The notes: generated by a model from the letters alone, not told the origin. A DNA stretch of 64,000 bases from JAWVFM01 sp963739355 (GCA_963739355.1 CAVUAD010000007.1:620001-684000); one strand, 5' to 3'; numbered from the stretch's first letter, positions 42,264-50,719 are shown. A program made the numbers and translations.

Positions 42264-42912
42264 ATGTATTCACCGACGCCCGCAACTCGCCCGCCAGCCA
42301 ACAAGGGACGGCGCTACCCAGCGGATCCACCGAGGGTCGAGGAGATCGTCGCCGTCATGCGCCGAGCCGGCAGTGGACCCCATGGTCTTCGCATGCGCGG
42401 ACTCGTGGTCGTCTTGTGGCGAGCTGGTCTTCGCATCGCCGAAGCCTTGGATCTCGCTGAGTCTGACCTCGAGCCAGCATCGGGATCGATCCTCGTCCGT
42501 CGCGGCAAGGGTGGACGAAGGCGAACCGTTGGCATGGACGACTGGGGCTGGGAGCACCTGCGGCCTTGGCTCGACCTTCGTCGCGAGCTGCCGATCGGGC
42601 CACTCTTCTGCGTGATCAACAGCCCCGGGAAAAGGACGGCCCTGGGCGAGCTCAGCGGCCAGGACTCGGCTTCGCTAGCTCGGCGTCCAGGCGGGGGTTC
42701 GGCGACGCTTTGCTCCGCATCAGCTTCGCCACGCCCATGCGGTCGAGATGGCTCGCGAGGGCGTTCCCCTCAATGTGATCCAGCGCCAGCTCGGTCACGC
42801 GAACCTCGGAGTGACCTCGATCTACCTGCAGGGAATCGACCCTGCGGAGATCGTCGAGACCGTGCGCACACCGCGAGGTCCGGTGATACCAGCGGCGGCT
42901 CTTATTGGCAGG
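42264..42912 (+). pseudogene. Tyrosine recombinase (integrase) with frameshift and nonsense codon
   Basis: The ATG at 42264 follows AGGAGGA. The first half is intact: YPADPPRVEEIVAVMRRAG, then GLVVVLWRAGLRIAEALDL with the first catalytic Arg. After LFCVIN (about 42620) the family sequence continues in another frame as GRPWASSAARTRLR, a TAG (42686-42688 region, where Gln is expected), then LGVQAGVRRRFAPHQLRHAHAVEMAREGVPLNVIQRQLGHANLGVTSIYLQG. HQLRHAH and the Tyr of SIYLQG complete the R-H-R-H-Y set. So one frameshift and one stop disable it. It is the likely integrase that used the tRNA-His site. Confidence 0.85.
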
Positions 42913-42957
42913 CGCTGGGAACGACTGCTCTTCGTCCTAAGCAGCTACCAGAGCCCG

Positions 42958-43581
42958 TCAACCTCCGATCGCCTGCCCGGCAACCGTGCAGCCGTCGAAG
43001 TTGCCGTATGTGGGGCCGACGTCGAAGGAGTAGGAGAAGCTCACCACCTGTCCTTCGGCGGTCGAGTAGGTGCCGTTGCCCGAACCGACGACCATGCCCC
43101 CGGTCAGGTCGCGGTTCGCCGTCGTACCGTTGCTCGACCAGCTGCTTGAGAACGGTGAGCCTCCGCTGACTCCGTGCACCTTGAGCTGGGTGTCGGTCGT
43201 GTCGCCGTTGGCGAGAACGATCGGCTGGGTGGTCCCGTTGCAGCCGGCCGAGATGCTGAGCCCATCGAGGTGAAGGATCACGGCGGTAGCGGTGTTCGCC
43301 GGACCCTTCATGAAGAACTTCTTCACCGTTTCGCCGCCGACCGTGGTCGCGTTGGTCGCGGTGTTCGCGGTGTTCGCGGTGTTCGCGGTGACCGCGTGGG
43401 CGACCGAGAGGTCCGAAGCCTTCTTTCTGATCTCCTTGTCGGCCTGCTTTCGCGCGATCCTCTTCACCTTGCCGCTGTTGAGCGAGGCGAGCGCGTAGCC
43501 GCCACCGCCCACCGCGATAACCAGGGCGATGGCCGAGATCACGAGTGCCGGCGAAGGCAGGCGTCTAATCCGCTTGAGCAT
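42958..43581 (-). CDS. Membrane-anchored secreted protein with Asn-Thr-Ala repeat
   Basis: A 207-residue protein with an N-terminal transmembrane or signal segment (PALVISAIALVIAVGGGGYALA), a short basic spacer (GKVKRIARKQADKEIRKKAS), then the repeat VTANTANTANTATNATTVGG, and a C-terminal beta-rich domain of 120 residues with two Cys (SAGCNGTT and FDGCTVAG). This architecture is typical of surface proteins in Solirubrobacterales-like genomes, judging by familiarity. It is convergent with the integrase. Confidence 0.7.
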   Translation of the reverse strand: MLKRIRRLPSPALVISAIALVIAVGGGGYALASLNSGKVKRIARKQADKEIRKKASDLSVAHAVTANTANTANTATNATTVGGETVKKFFMKGPANTATAVILHLDGLSISAGCNGTTQPIVLANGDTTDTQLKVHGVSGGSPFSSSWSSNGTTANRDLTGGMVVGSGNGTYSTAEGQVVSFSYSFDVGPTYGNFDGCTVAGQAIGG

Positions 43582-43795
43582 GAGTCCCTCCTAGATGGCG
43601 TGATGGGACTCGGCCCTCCCTTCCGGGCGTCGTACCCCGTGAGCCGACCCTACCTCCGCGATGCTCGGGCCGTCAAGGGCGCTGCTTCTCCCGCGACGTC
43701 GCCCGCGCAGTGACGCCGCTCCTCGTCCAAAGCGGCAGCCTTTGGTCCTACGGGAGCGGTCTTGCCGCGTCGCACGCTCTTTAGGCTGCGCTGCC

Positions 43796-44224
43796 GTGCT
43801 GAGAAACCGATCTATCCCGAGCGCGAGCGCGATCCCCGTGCTGACCTATCCCGATGTGCGCGCGGCGGTCGATTGGCTGAGTGTGGCCTTCGGTTTCGTC
43901 GAGCGCCTCCAGATCGGCGAAGACCATCGTTCGCAGATGACCGTCGGGGAGAGCGGTGCGGTGATCGTTGCCGACGTCGGCAACAACCGCGTACCGCCAC
44001 GTCCCGGCGAAGTCACGCACTCGGTGCTCGTACGCGTGTGCGACGCACGCGCGCACTGCGAGCGCGCGCGAGAGCACGAAGCGAAGATCCTCCAGGAACC
44101 CACCGACCACGTGTACGGCGAGCGCCAATACACCGCCGAAGACCCTTGGGCACATCTGTGGACCTTCTCGCAGACACTCGCGGACACCGACCCCGGCGAG
44201 TGGGGCGGCATCCTGCGCGATTGA
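43796..44224 (+). CDS. VOC (glyoxalase/bleomycin-resistance fold) protein
   Basis: A 142-residue protein with the beta-alpha-beta-beta-beta modules of the vicinal-oxygen-chelate fold: IPVLTYPDVRAAVDWLSVAFGFVERLQIGED, then VRVCDARAHCERAREHEAKILQEPTDHVYGERQYTAEDPWAHLWTFSQTLAD. The ending is characteristic of the family. Metal ligands would be the His/Glu of these strands but cannot be proven. The GTG at 43796 begins a clean N-terminus. It is the last gene of element 1 and seems intact. Confidence 0.82.
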   Translation: MLRNRSIPSASAIPVLTYPDVRAAVDWLSVAFGFVERLQIGEDHRSQMTVGESGAVIVADVGNNRVPPRPGEVTHSVLVRVCDARAHCERAREHEAKILQEPTDHVYGERQYTAEDPWAHLWTFSQTLADTDPGEWGGILRD

Positions 44225-44345
44225 GCTACTCCGCGAGGAGCGCGCGAGCCGGTGCTCCTTTCCATGCGGAGCGGCAGGGAATCGATGCGGTCGCACCGAC
44301 CTGGAGCGACGTTTCATCGGGCGGCAGCGGGGTGCGAAGGCTCAA

Positions 44346-44365
44346 GGCTCCAATCGAGGCTCCAA
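44346..44365. promoter_or_regulatory. Putative integrase arm site, right end of element 1
   Basis: GGCTCCAA pair at 44346 and 44358 (12-base period), 104 bases before att core 2. The equivalent pair before att core 3 is at 46336 and 46348, also 104 bases from the core. Confidence 0.5.
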
Positions 44366-44449
44366 ACTGCGCGAATTTGCCCTGACCTGAGCTGACCTCA
44401 CCTCAGCTCATCTCGCCTGGCAGCACCCCACTGAGCCGGATCCCACTTC

Positions 44450-44493
44450 TTGTGGTCCAGGCGGTCGGGGGTTCGAGTCCCTCGCTCACCCCT
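44450..44493 (+). repeat. att core 2 (tRNA-His 3' half, one base short)
   Basis: Copy of the 36641-36685 segment with one C missing in the T-arm (GTCCCTCG in place of GTCCCCTCG). No D arm or acceptor 5' strand lies upstream, so it is not a tRNA gene. It forms the junction between the two elements. Confidence 0.88.
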
Positions 44494-44924
44494 TATTCAA
44501 GCCATAAACGGGCCCTTCGGGCCCTTGCTCGAGATTGCCCGGGGCTCCAAAGTGTTGAGAGCGGGCCTCAGACACGCTCTCGAACCGTTTCGGGCCATTT
44601 AGGTCCGACGAGGGTTCGAATCCCTCCCCTTCGCTAGTAGAGCCAGATCCGTCTGATTTGCTCGGGTTTTCGATTCGGCCGCTCCGGAGGGCCGGCTGAT
44701 CGCAAACTCCGCTGGAGACCGCTCAAGACCGCTGGAGTCGGGCGGCGCCGATCGCATGAGCGCGTAGCGAGCCAGCTGTACGTCCGAGTTGCCTCGGCCC
44801 AATGGCATACCGGACGAGCGAATTCTTCACTCGTGGAGCATTGAGCCATCCCAGGCGCCGGTCATAGACTGCGGCGATCTTTTTCCGCCTGTCCACGATC
44901 GAGCTCGCGCTGGTCCTCGCCGCC
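44494..44924. other. Left end of element 2, gene-free
   Basis: 431 bases without a convincing gene. It holds a GGGCCC/GGGCCC hairpin (about 44510), a single GGCTCCAA at 44543, and at 44601-44636 a tRNA-like T-arm (GAGGG-TTCGAAT-CCCTC) followed by a short tail, possibly a fragment of another tRNA carried in by recombination. Confidence 0.5.
44601..44636 (+). other. tRNA-like T-arm fragment
   Basis: A five-base-pair stem GAGGG/CCCTC closing the loop TTCGAAT at 44610-44626, flanked by sequence like an acceptor 3' strand (CCCTTCGCTA). No matching 5' half is found within the preceding 100 bases. It resembles the 3' end of a different tRNA or tmRNA and may be a relic att site. Confidence 0.4.
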
Positions 44925-45680
44925 GTGATCTTCGGGGCCACTGCCCTCGGCGTCTTCATCGGCCACCGAGTGCGCCACCTCTCCGAGAGCCTGAGCGAAT
45001 CCTTCGGGGTTATGCAGGGGGCGATGCTCGGCGTGGTCGGCCTGCTGCTCGCCTTCGGCCTCTCCCTGGCGCTTTCGCGCTACGAGGACCGGCGGGCAGC
45101 GATCGTCACGGAGGCGAACGCGATCGGGACGACCTTCCTCCGCGCCCAGACCCTGCCCGAGCCGGTTCGCTCCCGTTCCCTAGACCTCCTGACCCGGTAC
45201 ACCGAGAGCACGGTCCATCTCTCGGACTACGTGCCCGGTAGCTCCGAGGAGAAGGTCGCGGCGAGCCGGGAGGACCTGCTGCAGCGCCGCCTCTGGAAGC
45301 TCGCCGGCCAGGCACTTGACGCACAGCCGCTCGCCAGTGCTCCACGGCTCTACGTCGAGACGCTGAACGACATGATCGACGCCCAGACGGTGCGCATCGC
45401 CGCTCTCAACAATCAGGTGCCGGCGGCCGTGATCTATCTCGAGGTGCTCGGGGCGGCGATTGCCCTGGGCTTGCTTGCGGCGTACGTCTACCTTGTCGGA
45501 CGCGGCGTGGCGGCGGTGCTGCTGGCCGCGATCCTGGTCACGTGCCTGCTCTTCGTGACGAGCGACCTCGACCGCCCCACGCGGGGACTGATCACTGTCC
45601 CAGACACGGTGCTGAAGAGTCAGCTCCAGTCGGAGCGCCCGCCCCCTGCAGCGGCAGGTCCGGTCCGCCCTCCACCGTGA
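44925..45680 (+). CDS. DUF4239/bestrophin-like membrane protein, N-terminus uncertain
   Basis: A 251-residue membrane protein. The first helix (FGATALGVFIGHRV) leads into EAFGVMQG-type and LLAFGLSLALSRYEDRRAAIVTEANAIGTTFLRAQTLPEP, the DUF4239 signature. Two C-terminal helices follow (VLGAAIALGLLAAYVYLVG and GVAAVLLAAILVTCLLFVTSD). In-frame codons upstream of the GTG add hydrophobic residues (RLSTIELALVLAAV) back to a stop at 44865, without a standard start, so translation may begin upstream at a weak codon or the 5' end has been lost. Function unknown. Confidence 0.75.
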   Translation: MIFGATALGVFIGHRVRHLSESLSESFGVMQGAMLGVVGLLLAFGLSLALSRYEDRRAAIVTEANAIGTTFLRAQTLPEPVRSRSLDLLTRYTESTVHLSDYVPGSSEEKVAASREDLLQRRLWKLAGQALDAQPLASAPRLYVETLNDMIDAQTVRIAALNNQVPAAVIYLEVLGAAIALGLLAAYVYLVGRGVAAVLLAAILVTCLLFVTSDLDRPTRGLITVPDTVLKSQLQSERPPPAAAGPVRPPP

Positions 45681-45797
45681 GGCGTGCGGACCCGGCTGAG
45701 CTCAGCCCTTCCGTAGAGGACTCTTATGACGCCAGGCAGCGACCCCTGCATCCCGGGGAGATACTAGGATCGCGCCTGCTAGTTCACCCGACAGGGA

Positions 45798-45848
45798 GGG
45801 AGAGGTAGCTACAGATGCGCAGAGGAGAGGTAGCTACAGATGCGCAGA
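45798..45848 (+). repeat. 25-bp tandem duplication covering ribosome site and start codon
   Basis: The unit GAGAGGTAGCTACAGATGCG plus five bases occurs twice with period 25. Both copies carry GGAGAGG and an ATG (45815 and 45840). The two ATGs are in different frames, and only the second opens the 98-residue secreted protein. Confidence 0.8.
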
Positions 45849-46136
45849 GTATTCCTATCGGTCCTCCTGGTCGCGATCGCCATCGCAGCCGTCGCAGCAA
45901 CGGCGAGCGCCAGGAACGCCAAGACGACTACGACCAAGATCAAGGTGTCGAGATCCAGAAGTCGAGCCGCCAGACGCGGCGAAGCTTCATCACGCGCGGA
46001 GCTCTGGTGCTGTCCGGGCGACAACAGGCTCCCGATCATCGGCGGCAGCGGTGAATTCAACGGCGCCGCCGGCAAGCTGAAGACGCACAACCTCGGCAAG
46101 AGAAAGACTCTCTTGACGTTCATCTTCGTTCAGTAG
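45840..46136 (+). CDS. Small secreted protein, remnant of a dirigent/allene-oxide-cyclase-like fold
   Basis: A 98-residue protein with a signal peptide (RRVFLSVLLVAIAIAAVAATASA), a Lys/Arg/Ser-rich middle, and a C-terminal LPIIGGSGEFNGAAGKLKTH that matches the barrel strand found in allene oxide cyclase-like secreted proteins. The typical members are about 150 residues, so the middle seems deleted or frameshifted here. It is likely a degraded copy. Confidence 0.5.
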   Translation: MRRVFLSVLLVAIAIAAVAATASARNAKTTTTKIKVSRSRSRAARRGEASSRAELWCCPGDNRLPIIGGSGEFNGAAGKLKTHNLGKRKTLLTFIFVQ

Positions 46137-46335
46137 CGCCCTCCGAAATGGCGATGTGAACCGAGGCCGGGTGGCTTTCCCGCCCGGCCTCGATCGCATC
46201 GCCGCCCTGGTCTGAGGATCCGCAGCCCGCAAGGGATTTTTGAGCATGGCGGCCGGTTTCGAACCAGCGACCTCTCGTGTGTGCAGCGAGAGGTCTCAGT
46301 GGCCCTCAACCACATGCTCCGAACACGGTTGCCGA

Positions 46336-46355
46336 GGCTCCAATGGGGGCTCCAA
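46336..46355. promoter_or_regulatory. Putative integrase arm site, right end of element 2
   Basis: GGCTCCAA pair at 46336 and 46348 (12-base period), 104 bases before att core 3. The surrounding 100 bases resemble the right end of element 1. Confidence 0.5.
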
Positions 46356-46439
46356 ACTCAGCGAATGTGCCCTGAACTGAGCTGGCCTCGTATGACCTCA
46401 GCCTGCCTAGGAGCACCTAGCTGACCCGGATCCCTCGTC

Positions 46440-46484
46440 TTGTGGTCCAGGCGGTCGGGGGTTCGAGTCCCCTCGCTCACCCCT
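46440..46484 (+). repeat. att core 3 (right border of the island)
   Basis: Exact 45-base copy of the tRNA-His 3' half. The bases that follow (AGCCCCGCTCCGGCTGGGTT plus a T-rich run) look like the displaced terminator of the original tRNA gene. It forms the chromosomal border of the island. Confidence 0.88.
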
Positions 46485-46918
46485 CCGAAAGCCCCGCTCC
46501 GGCTGGGTTTTCCCTTCTCAGGGGCGGCGAGGCCGGGACGCGCAAGTACCAATCGAGTACCAATTCCGTCCGAATCACGGCGCCCAGGGCTCGCCAGAAG
46601 GCGGGCATCCCCCGCCTTCTGGCGGACAAGAGCCCGTCTCTCGGCAGGCAACAACGCACCCGCGCGCTCGCTACACCCAAAATCGGGGTGCGGGATGAGC
46701 GGCCCTGTCCAACTCGTGCGCTGAAGGGGCGTCCAAGGCGACCGGCGGTCACATATAGCTCAGCTTGGGTCGCTCAGGAGTGGGGCGAATTCCACGATGA
46801 CCAGACTTCCCGCCACACCTCGACTCAAGGCTACCGCCACAGTCGTCTCCGGTGGCGGAGAATCGTCAGTTCCGGCCTTCTCACGTCCTGACGGGAGAGC
46901 CAGCAAAGACTTAGTCGC
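46485..46918. other. Gene-free region beyond the island
   Basis: 434 bases with no credible coding frame. It contains GTACCAAT twice (46546 and 46557, 11-base period), spaced like the GGCTCCAA arm motif and 62 bases beyond att core 3, which might be the trace of a third element. The remainder shows no clear signal. Confidence 0.45.
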
Positions 46919-47539
46919 TCATTTCGCGGATCCGAGGTTGCCGAGTCCGGTCCAGAGCAGGTCCATTGCCACGGCGGCGAGCGTGTCGGCCTCGAGGCGT
47001 GGGTGGTCCCACCACCAGACGGCGAGCCCATTGAGTGCGGACTTCCCAGCCTGGGCGATGAGCTCGTCGGCTTCCCGGCGCCGGATCTTGGTATTCACCT
47101 GGAGCCCCCGGACCCTCGCGACGATCACCTGAGCGAGCCGTTTCGTCGCCTGCTCCTGAATCTGGCGCTGCGCTTCAGCGATGTCGGGATCGGGCGCGGG
47201 GTCAAGGAAGAGGATTCGCCACGCCGCGGGGTGCTCCTGGACGAAATGGAAGAAGGCGCGAACGTTCTGTCGCAGCAGCCCCTCGACCGTCTGGTCACCG
47301 TCTTCCCGAGTGGTCGCGGCGAGCAGGGCCATACCGCTCGACTCCAACAGCTCGATGTAGAGCTCCTTCTTCGAACTGAAGTGGCGGTAGATGACCGGCG
47401 CGGAGATCCCTGCTGCTTCAGCGATCTGGTCGATCGAGGCCCCAAGATAACCGCGCTCGGCAAACGCCTCGGCGGCGGCCTCGAGGATCATGCTGCGGCG
47501 TTCGGCCGGCTTCAGCCGTCGTTTGGTTGTTAAGGTCAT
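46919..47539 (-). CDS. TetR-family transcriptional regulator
   Basis: A 206-residue one-component regulator. The HTH domain spans about 8-58: RRSMILEAAAEAFAERGYLGASIDQIAEAAGISAPVIYRHFSSKKELY. The C-terminal ligand domain is helical, with a TetR_C-like FLDPAPDPDIAEAQRQIQEQA segment. It is divergent from the NAD-dependent oxidoreductase gene; the 39-base intergenic region is small enough for one operator, so it likely represses both. The ligand is unknown. Confidence 0.93.
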   Translation of the reverse strand: MTLTTKRRLKPAERRSMILEAAAEAFAERGYLGASIDQIAEAAGISAPVIYRHFSSKKELYIELLESSGMALLAATTREDGDQTVEGLLRQNVRAFFHFVQEHPAAWRILFLDPAPDPDIAEAQRQIQEQATKRLAQVIVARVRGLQVNTKIRRREADELIAQAGKSALNGLAVWWWDHPRLEADTLAAVAMDLLWTGLGNLGSAK

Positions 47540-47540
47540 A

Positions 47541-47562
47541 AGTTAACGATCACTAAGTTAGT
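47541..47562. promoter_or_regulatory. Candidate TetR operator in the divergent promoter
   Basis: The AT-rich stretch AGTTAACGATCACTAAGTTA has opposed TAAC and GTTA half-sites nine bases apart, and it also repeats AGTTA directly. It lies between two divergent starts in an otherwise GC-rich region. The exact palindrome is short, so this is only a candidate. Confidence 0.35.
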
Positions 47563-47578
47563 GGACCAGGAGGTCGGA

Positions 47579-48517
47579 ATGAAGGTTTTCGTCGCAGGGG
47601 CAACAGGGGCGGTCGGCAGGAAGCTGGTTCCGGCGTTGGTCAAGCAGGGGCACGAGGTCGTCGGGATGACGCGTTCGCCAGAGAAGGAGGACGTCGTGCG
47701 GGAAATGGGGGCCGAGCCCGCGATCGCCAACGGGCTCGACGCCACGGCGGTACGCCTGGCCATCGAGGGTGCGGAACCGGAGGCGATCATCCACCAGATG
47801 ACCGCGCTCGCCAACGCGAAGAGCCTGCGCCGCTTCGACAAGGACTTCGCCGGCGCCAACGAGTTGCGGACAACCGGTCTGGACAACCTGCTGGAGGCGG
47901 CCCGCGCCGTCGGGACGAAGCGATTCATCGCCCAGAGCTACGGCAACTGGAACTACGAGCGCAGCGGCAGCGAGTTGAAGACCGAGGAGGATCCGCTCGA
48001 CCCGAACCCACCCGCCAATCAAACGAAGACCCTGGAGGCGATCCGCTATCTGGAGGACGCTGTGACGGGAGCCGAAGATCTTGAAGGCATCGCCATGCGG
48101 TACGGCAACTTCTACGGGCCCGGTACCGGGTTCGCCACTGACGGGGATCTGGTCGAAATGGTCCGCAAGCGCAAGCTGCCCGTGGTTGGCGACGGAGCGG
48201 GCGTTTGGTCGTTCGCGCACGTTCACGACGTCGCCGCGATCACGGCTGCGGCGCTCAAGCGAGGCAAGCGCGGGATCTACAACGCTTGCGACGACGCGCC
48301 GTCGCCGGTGGCCGAGTGGCTGCCGGGGCTGGCCGAGGCCGTTGGGGCCAGGCAGCCGCGCCACGTCCCGACCTGGGTCGCGAGGCTGGCGACCGGTGAG
48401 GTCGGCGTCTCGATGATGACTCGGATCCGCGGCGCCTCGAACGCGAAAGCAAAGCGCGAGCTCGACTGGGCGCCGATCTACCCGAGCTGGCGCGAGGGAT
48501 TCCGGAGCGGCCTGTAG
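47579..48517 (+). CDS. NAD(P)-dependent epimerase/dehydratase-like protein (extended SDR)
   Basis: A 312-residue Rossmann-fold protein. The cofactor motif is VFVAGATGAVGRKLVPALVKQGHEVVGMTRS. The body has AEPEAIIHQMTALANAKSL and GTKRFIAQSYGNWNYERSGS, with Tyr residues in the usual region but no clean YxxxK. The C-terminal part (GIYNACDDAPSPVAEWLPGLAEAVGA and ELDWAPIYPSWREGFRSGL) is like extended SDRs acting on nucleotide sugars. AGGAGGT precedes the ATG by 5 bases. It is probably the target of the divergent TetR. Confidence 0.85.
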   Translation: MKVFVAGATGAVGRKLVPALVKQGHEVVGMTRSPEKEDVVREMGAEPAIANGLDATAVRLAIEGAEPEAIIHQMTALANAKSLRRFDKDFAGANELRTTGLDNLLEAARAVGTKRFIAQSYGNWNYERSGSELKTEEDPLDPNPPANQTKTLEAIRYLEDAVTGAEDLEGIAMRYGNFYGPGTGFATDGDLVEMVRKRKLPVVGDGAGVWSFAHVHDVAAITAAALKRGKRGIYNACDDAPSPVAEWLPGLAEAVGARQPRHVPTWVARLATGEVGVSMMTRIRGASNAKAKRELDWAPIYPSWREGFRSGL

Positions 48518-48674
48518 CTCGGGACCGGATCCATCACTTGGTGGCTCGACCGCAAGTGATTGCGTGTGGGACGAGGACGGCCCCCTCCGTCTTGGTCGCC
48601 CCGGTGCAAGGCGGCATCGAAGCCAGTTTCCGACGTCCACCGCGCCGAACCGCTTGCGGTTGCGATCTCAACCG

Positions 48675-49995
48675 ATCGCTGCACCACCCCTGACGTCTCG
48701 CATCCTTTCACCTGGGTCGAACGCTGAGGAGCGAAGGCCGAAGGCCGAAGCGGATCAGCGCTCGACGGCGGCGCCGTCAAGGCCGTCGATGAGCTCGGCG
48801 AGCTTCTGCGCGGGAGTTGCGAAAGCCGAGCGTCTTTCGCGGCCGGCGGTTGAGCTTGGCGGCGACCTCGTCGAGCTGGGACTGGGTGACTCCCGCGAGG
48901 CTGGTGCGCCGCGGGAAGTATTGGCGCAGCAGGCCGTTGGTGTTCTCGTTGGTGCCCCGCTGCCAGGGGCTCTGGGGGTCGCAGAAGTAGACGTCGACTC
49001 CGGTCTTGACCGTGAAGCGGCGGTGCTCGGCCATCTCGTGGCCCTGATCCCAGGTCAGCGTTCGCCATAGCTGGGCGGGCAGGGTGGTGATGCTCTGCGC
49101 CAGGGCGTCGGCGACCCGAGTCGCCTCGGCGCCATCGGGTAGGGCGATGAGCTGCAGGTAGCGGGTCGAGCGCTCGACCAGGGTGGCGATCGCGGCCGGC
49201 GCTTTGGCGGTTTCCCATCAGAAGATCACCCTCCCAGTGGCCGGGGACGGCGCGGTCGGCGGCCTCCGGCGGGCGCTCGGAGATCATCACCTTGTCGGTG
49301 AGCTTGCCCTGGCCCTGGCGCTTTGAGGACTGCGATCTGGCGTAGCGGCGGCTGCGGCCCCGTCGCAGGTGGCGGGTGAGCTCGCGCCGCAGCTCTCCTC
49401 GCGCCTGGACGTAGAGGGCGCGGTAGATCGTCTCGTGGGAGACGTGCATCGCCTCATTGTCGGGGTAGGCGAAGCGAAGCCAGCCGGCGATCTGCTCGGG
49501 GGAGTGGTCATCAGCGAGGCGCTCTTCGACGAGGGCCCGAAGCTCGCGGCAGTGCTCGAGCTTCGTCGGCCGTGGGCGTCGGGCTCGCCGCCAGGCTTCG
49601 CGGTCGGCTTTGTGGGCGCGGTAGTGGCTTCGCCCGCCGCCGCGGTTGATCTCGCGGGCGATCGTCGTGTGGGAGCGCTCGAGGGTCCGGGCGATCTGCC
49701 GGGCCGAGTGGCCGCGGGCGATCCCGCGTGAGATCTCCTCGCGCTCGGCAAAGCTCAGGCAGCGATCAGGACGCCGGCGAGGCCTGGGGCGGATGCCTCC
49801 CAGTCGCCGCAGATAGAGACTCACGCTTTGGCCTGCGACCCCGAGTCGACGACCGATCTCTCGCTCGCTTAATCCCTGGGCTCGCAGCTCCCAGATCCGT
49901 TCCTTCGCTGCCTCGCTTAGGGCGTGGCCCTGCGGCATCGCCGCACCTCCTTCGTTGGTCAGCCGATGGCTGACTCTTCCGGGTGGTGCGGCGGT
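48675..49995 (-). mobile_element. IS30-family insertion sequence
   Basis: About 1.3 kb with imperfect terminal inverted repeats: GGGTGGTGCGGCGGT at 49981-49995 and the reverse complement GGGTGGTGCAGCGAT at 48675-48689 (13 of 15 match). It carries one frameshifted transposase on the minus strand. Confidence 0.78.
48755..49938 (-). pseudogene. IS30 transposase with two frameshifts
   Basis: The N-terminal HTH region (ALSEAAKERIWELRAQGLSEREIGRRLG) and the segment to HWEGDLLMG are in one frame. A five-base insertion near 49212 then moves the frame; the catalytic core continues as IATLVERSTRYLQLIALPDG and WDQGHEMAEHRRF, ending in DVYFCDPQSPWQRGTNENTNGLLRQYFPR. A second, single-base insertion near 48820 breaks the C-terminus, which would otherwise end in KLAELIDGLDGAAVER. 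The DDE residues (WEGD, TWDQG and the Glu of NENTNG) are present but the gene cannot produce one continuous protein. Confidence 0.85.
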
Positions 49996-50219
49996 GCTTT
50001 GAATCCGCCATGGAAAGCGGTAGGCCCTCTTGGACGAAAACAGCTAGGCCGTCCGTGCAGGGGCCAACTGCGTCAGTTCACGAGCATGCGTGCTCAGGGC
50101 CGGCGAAGAGCGCGTTGCCGGATAGCGTTGCGTCTGTGAACGTTCGCGGTGCAGGGCTGGCGCTAGCCGTGGCAATGTCGGGTTAGCATTTCTGCAGGGC
50201 GTGGAAACCCTCGATTGCG

Positions 50220-50618
50220 ATGACCGAAGCTGACCTTCAGCACCACGGGCCCGAGCATGGCGCGATCCTCACGGCGATCTCCGACGGACTGGTCGCCCTG
50301 CTCAAGGAGTACTACGGGATCGGCCCGAGCCAGACCAAGACCTACTACCACGACGATCTGGTGGTCTGCGTCCTGCGCGGCGGTTTCACGCGGGTTGAGC
50401 GCACGCTGCTGGACGGCGGTCGTGGCCGCGATGTCATCGAGCAGCGCATGGCCTTTCAAGAGGTCATGCAACAGCGCTTCGAGGCGGTCGTCCAGCACGC
50501 GACCGGCCGCGCTGTCATCGGGTTCATGAGCGGGAACCAGCAGGAGCCCGACATGATCTGCGAGGTGTTCGTCCTCAGCCCGACGGATCTGGTTAACGAG
50601 GACGAGCTGCCGGAGTAG
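50220..50618 (+). CDS. DUF2294-family protein
   Basis: A 132-residue protein. The signature region ISDGLVALLKEYYGIGPSQTKTYYHDDLVVCVLRGGFTRVERTLLDGG and FQEVMQQRFEAVVQHATGRAVIGFMSGNQQEPDMICEVFVL matches DUF2294, a Na+-translocating-membrane-potential-type domain family with unknown role. The ATG at 50220 follows a weak site. It is alone between the IS30 element and the broken desaturase. Confidence 0.85.
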   Translation: MTEADLQHHGPEHGAILTAISDGLVALLKEYYGIGPSQTKTYYHDDLVVCVLRGGFTRVERTLLDGGRGRDVIEQRMAFQEVMQQRFEAVVQHATGRAVIGFMSGNQQEPDMICEVFVLSPTDLVNEDELPE

Positions 50619-50719
50619 ACTGGAACCTGGAGGGCATTTGCCCCGGGGTTCGGTTCGCACGACGGGCCGGGCAGCGCCGCTTGACTTCCTGATCATCGGC
50701 AACGATCTCAGGAGTCTGC

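Larger units (their letters stand above)
36686..46484. mobile_element. tRNA-His-integrated island made of two tandem elements
   Basis: The island is bounded by the 45-bp direct repeats of the tRNA-His 3' half (36641 and 46440), with an internal third copy at 44450. Element 1 (36686-44449, 7.8 kb) holds an IS1182-like element, a PASTA lipoprotein, a rearranged IS110, small genes, a broken integrase, a surface protein and a VOC protein. Element 2 (44494-46439, 1.9 kb) holds a DUF4239 gene and a dirigent-like remnant. The right ends of both share about 100 bases of similar sequence. The only integrase is a pseudogene, so the island is probably fixed. Confidence 0.8.

Noticed and set aside
43320..43400. 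Tandem repeat resembling a CRISPR
   Set aside because: It is a short coding repeat (Asn-Thr-Ala codons) inside a surface protein; there are no spacers and no cas genes.
44450..44493. Second tRNA-His gene
   Set aside because: Only the 3' half is present; no D arm, no 5' acceptor strand, and one base missing in the T arm.
46440..46484. Third tRNA-His gene
   Set aside because: Same reason: only the 3' half of the tRNA is present, as in an attachment core.
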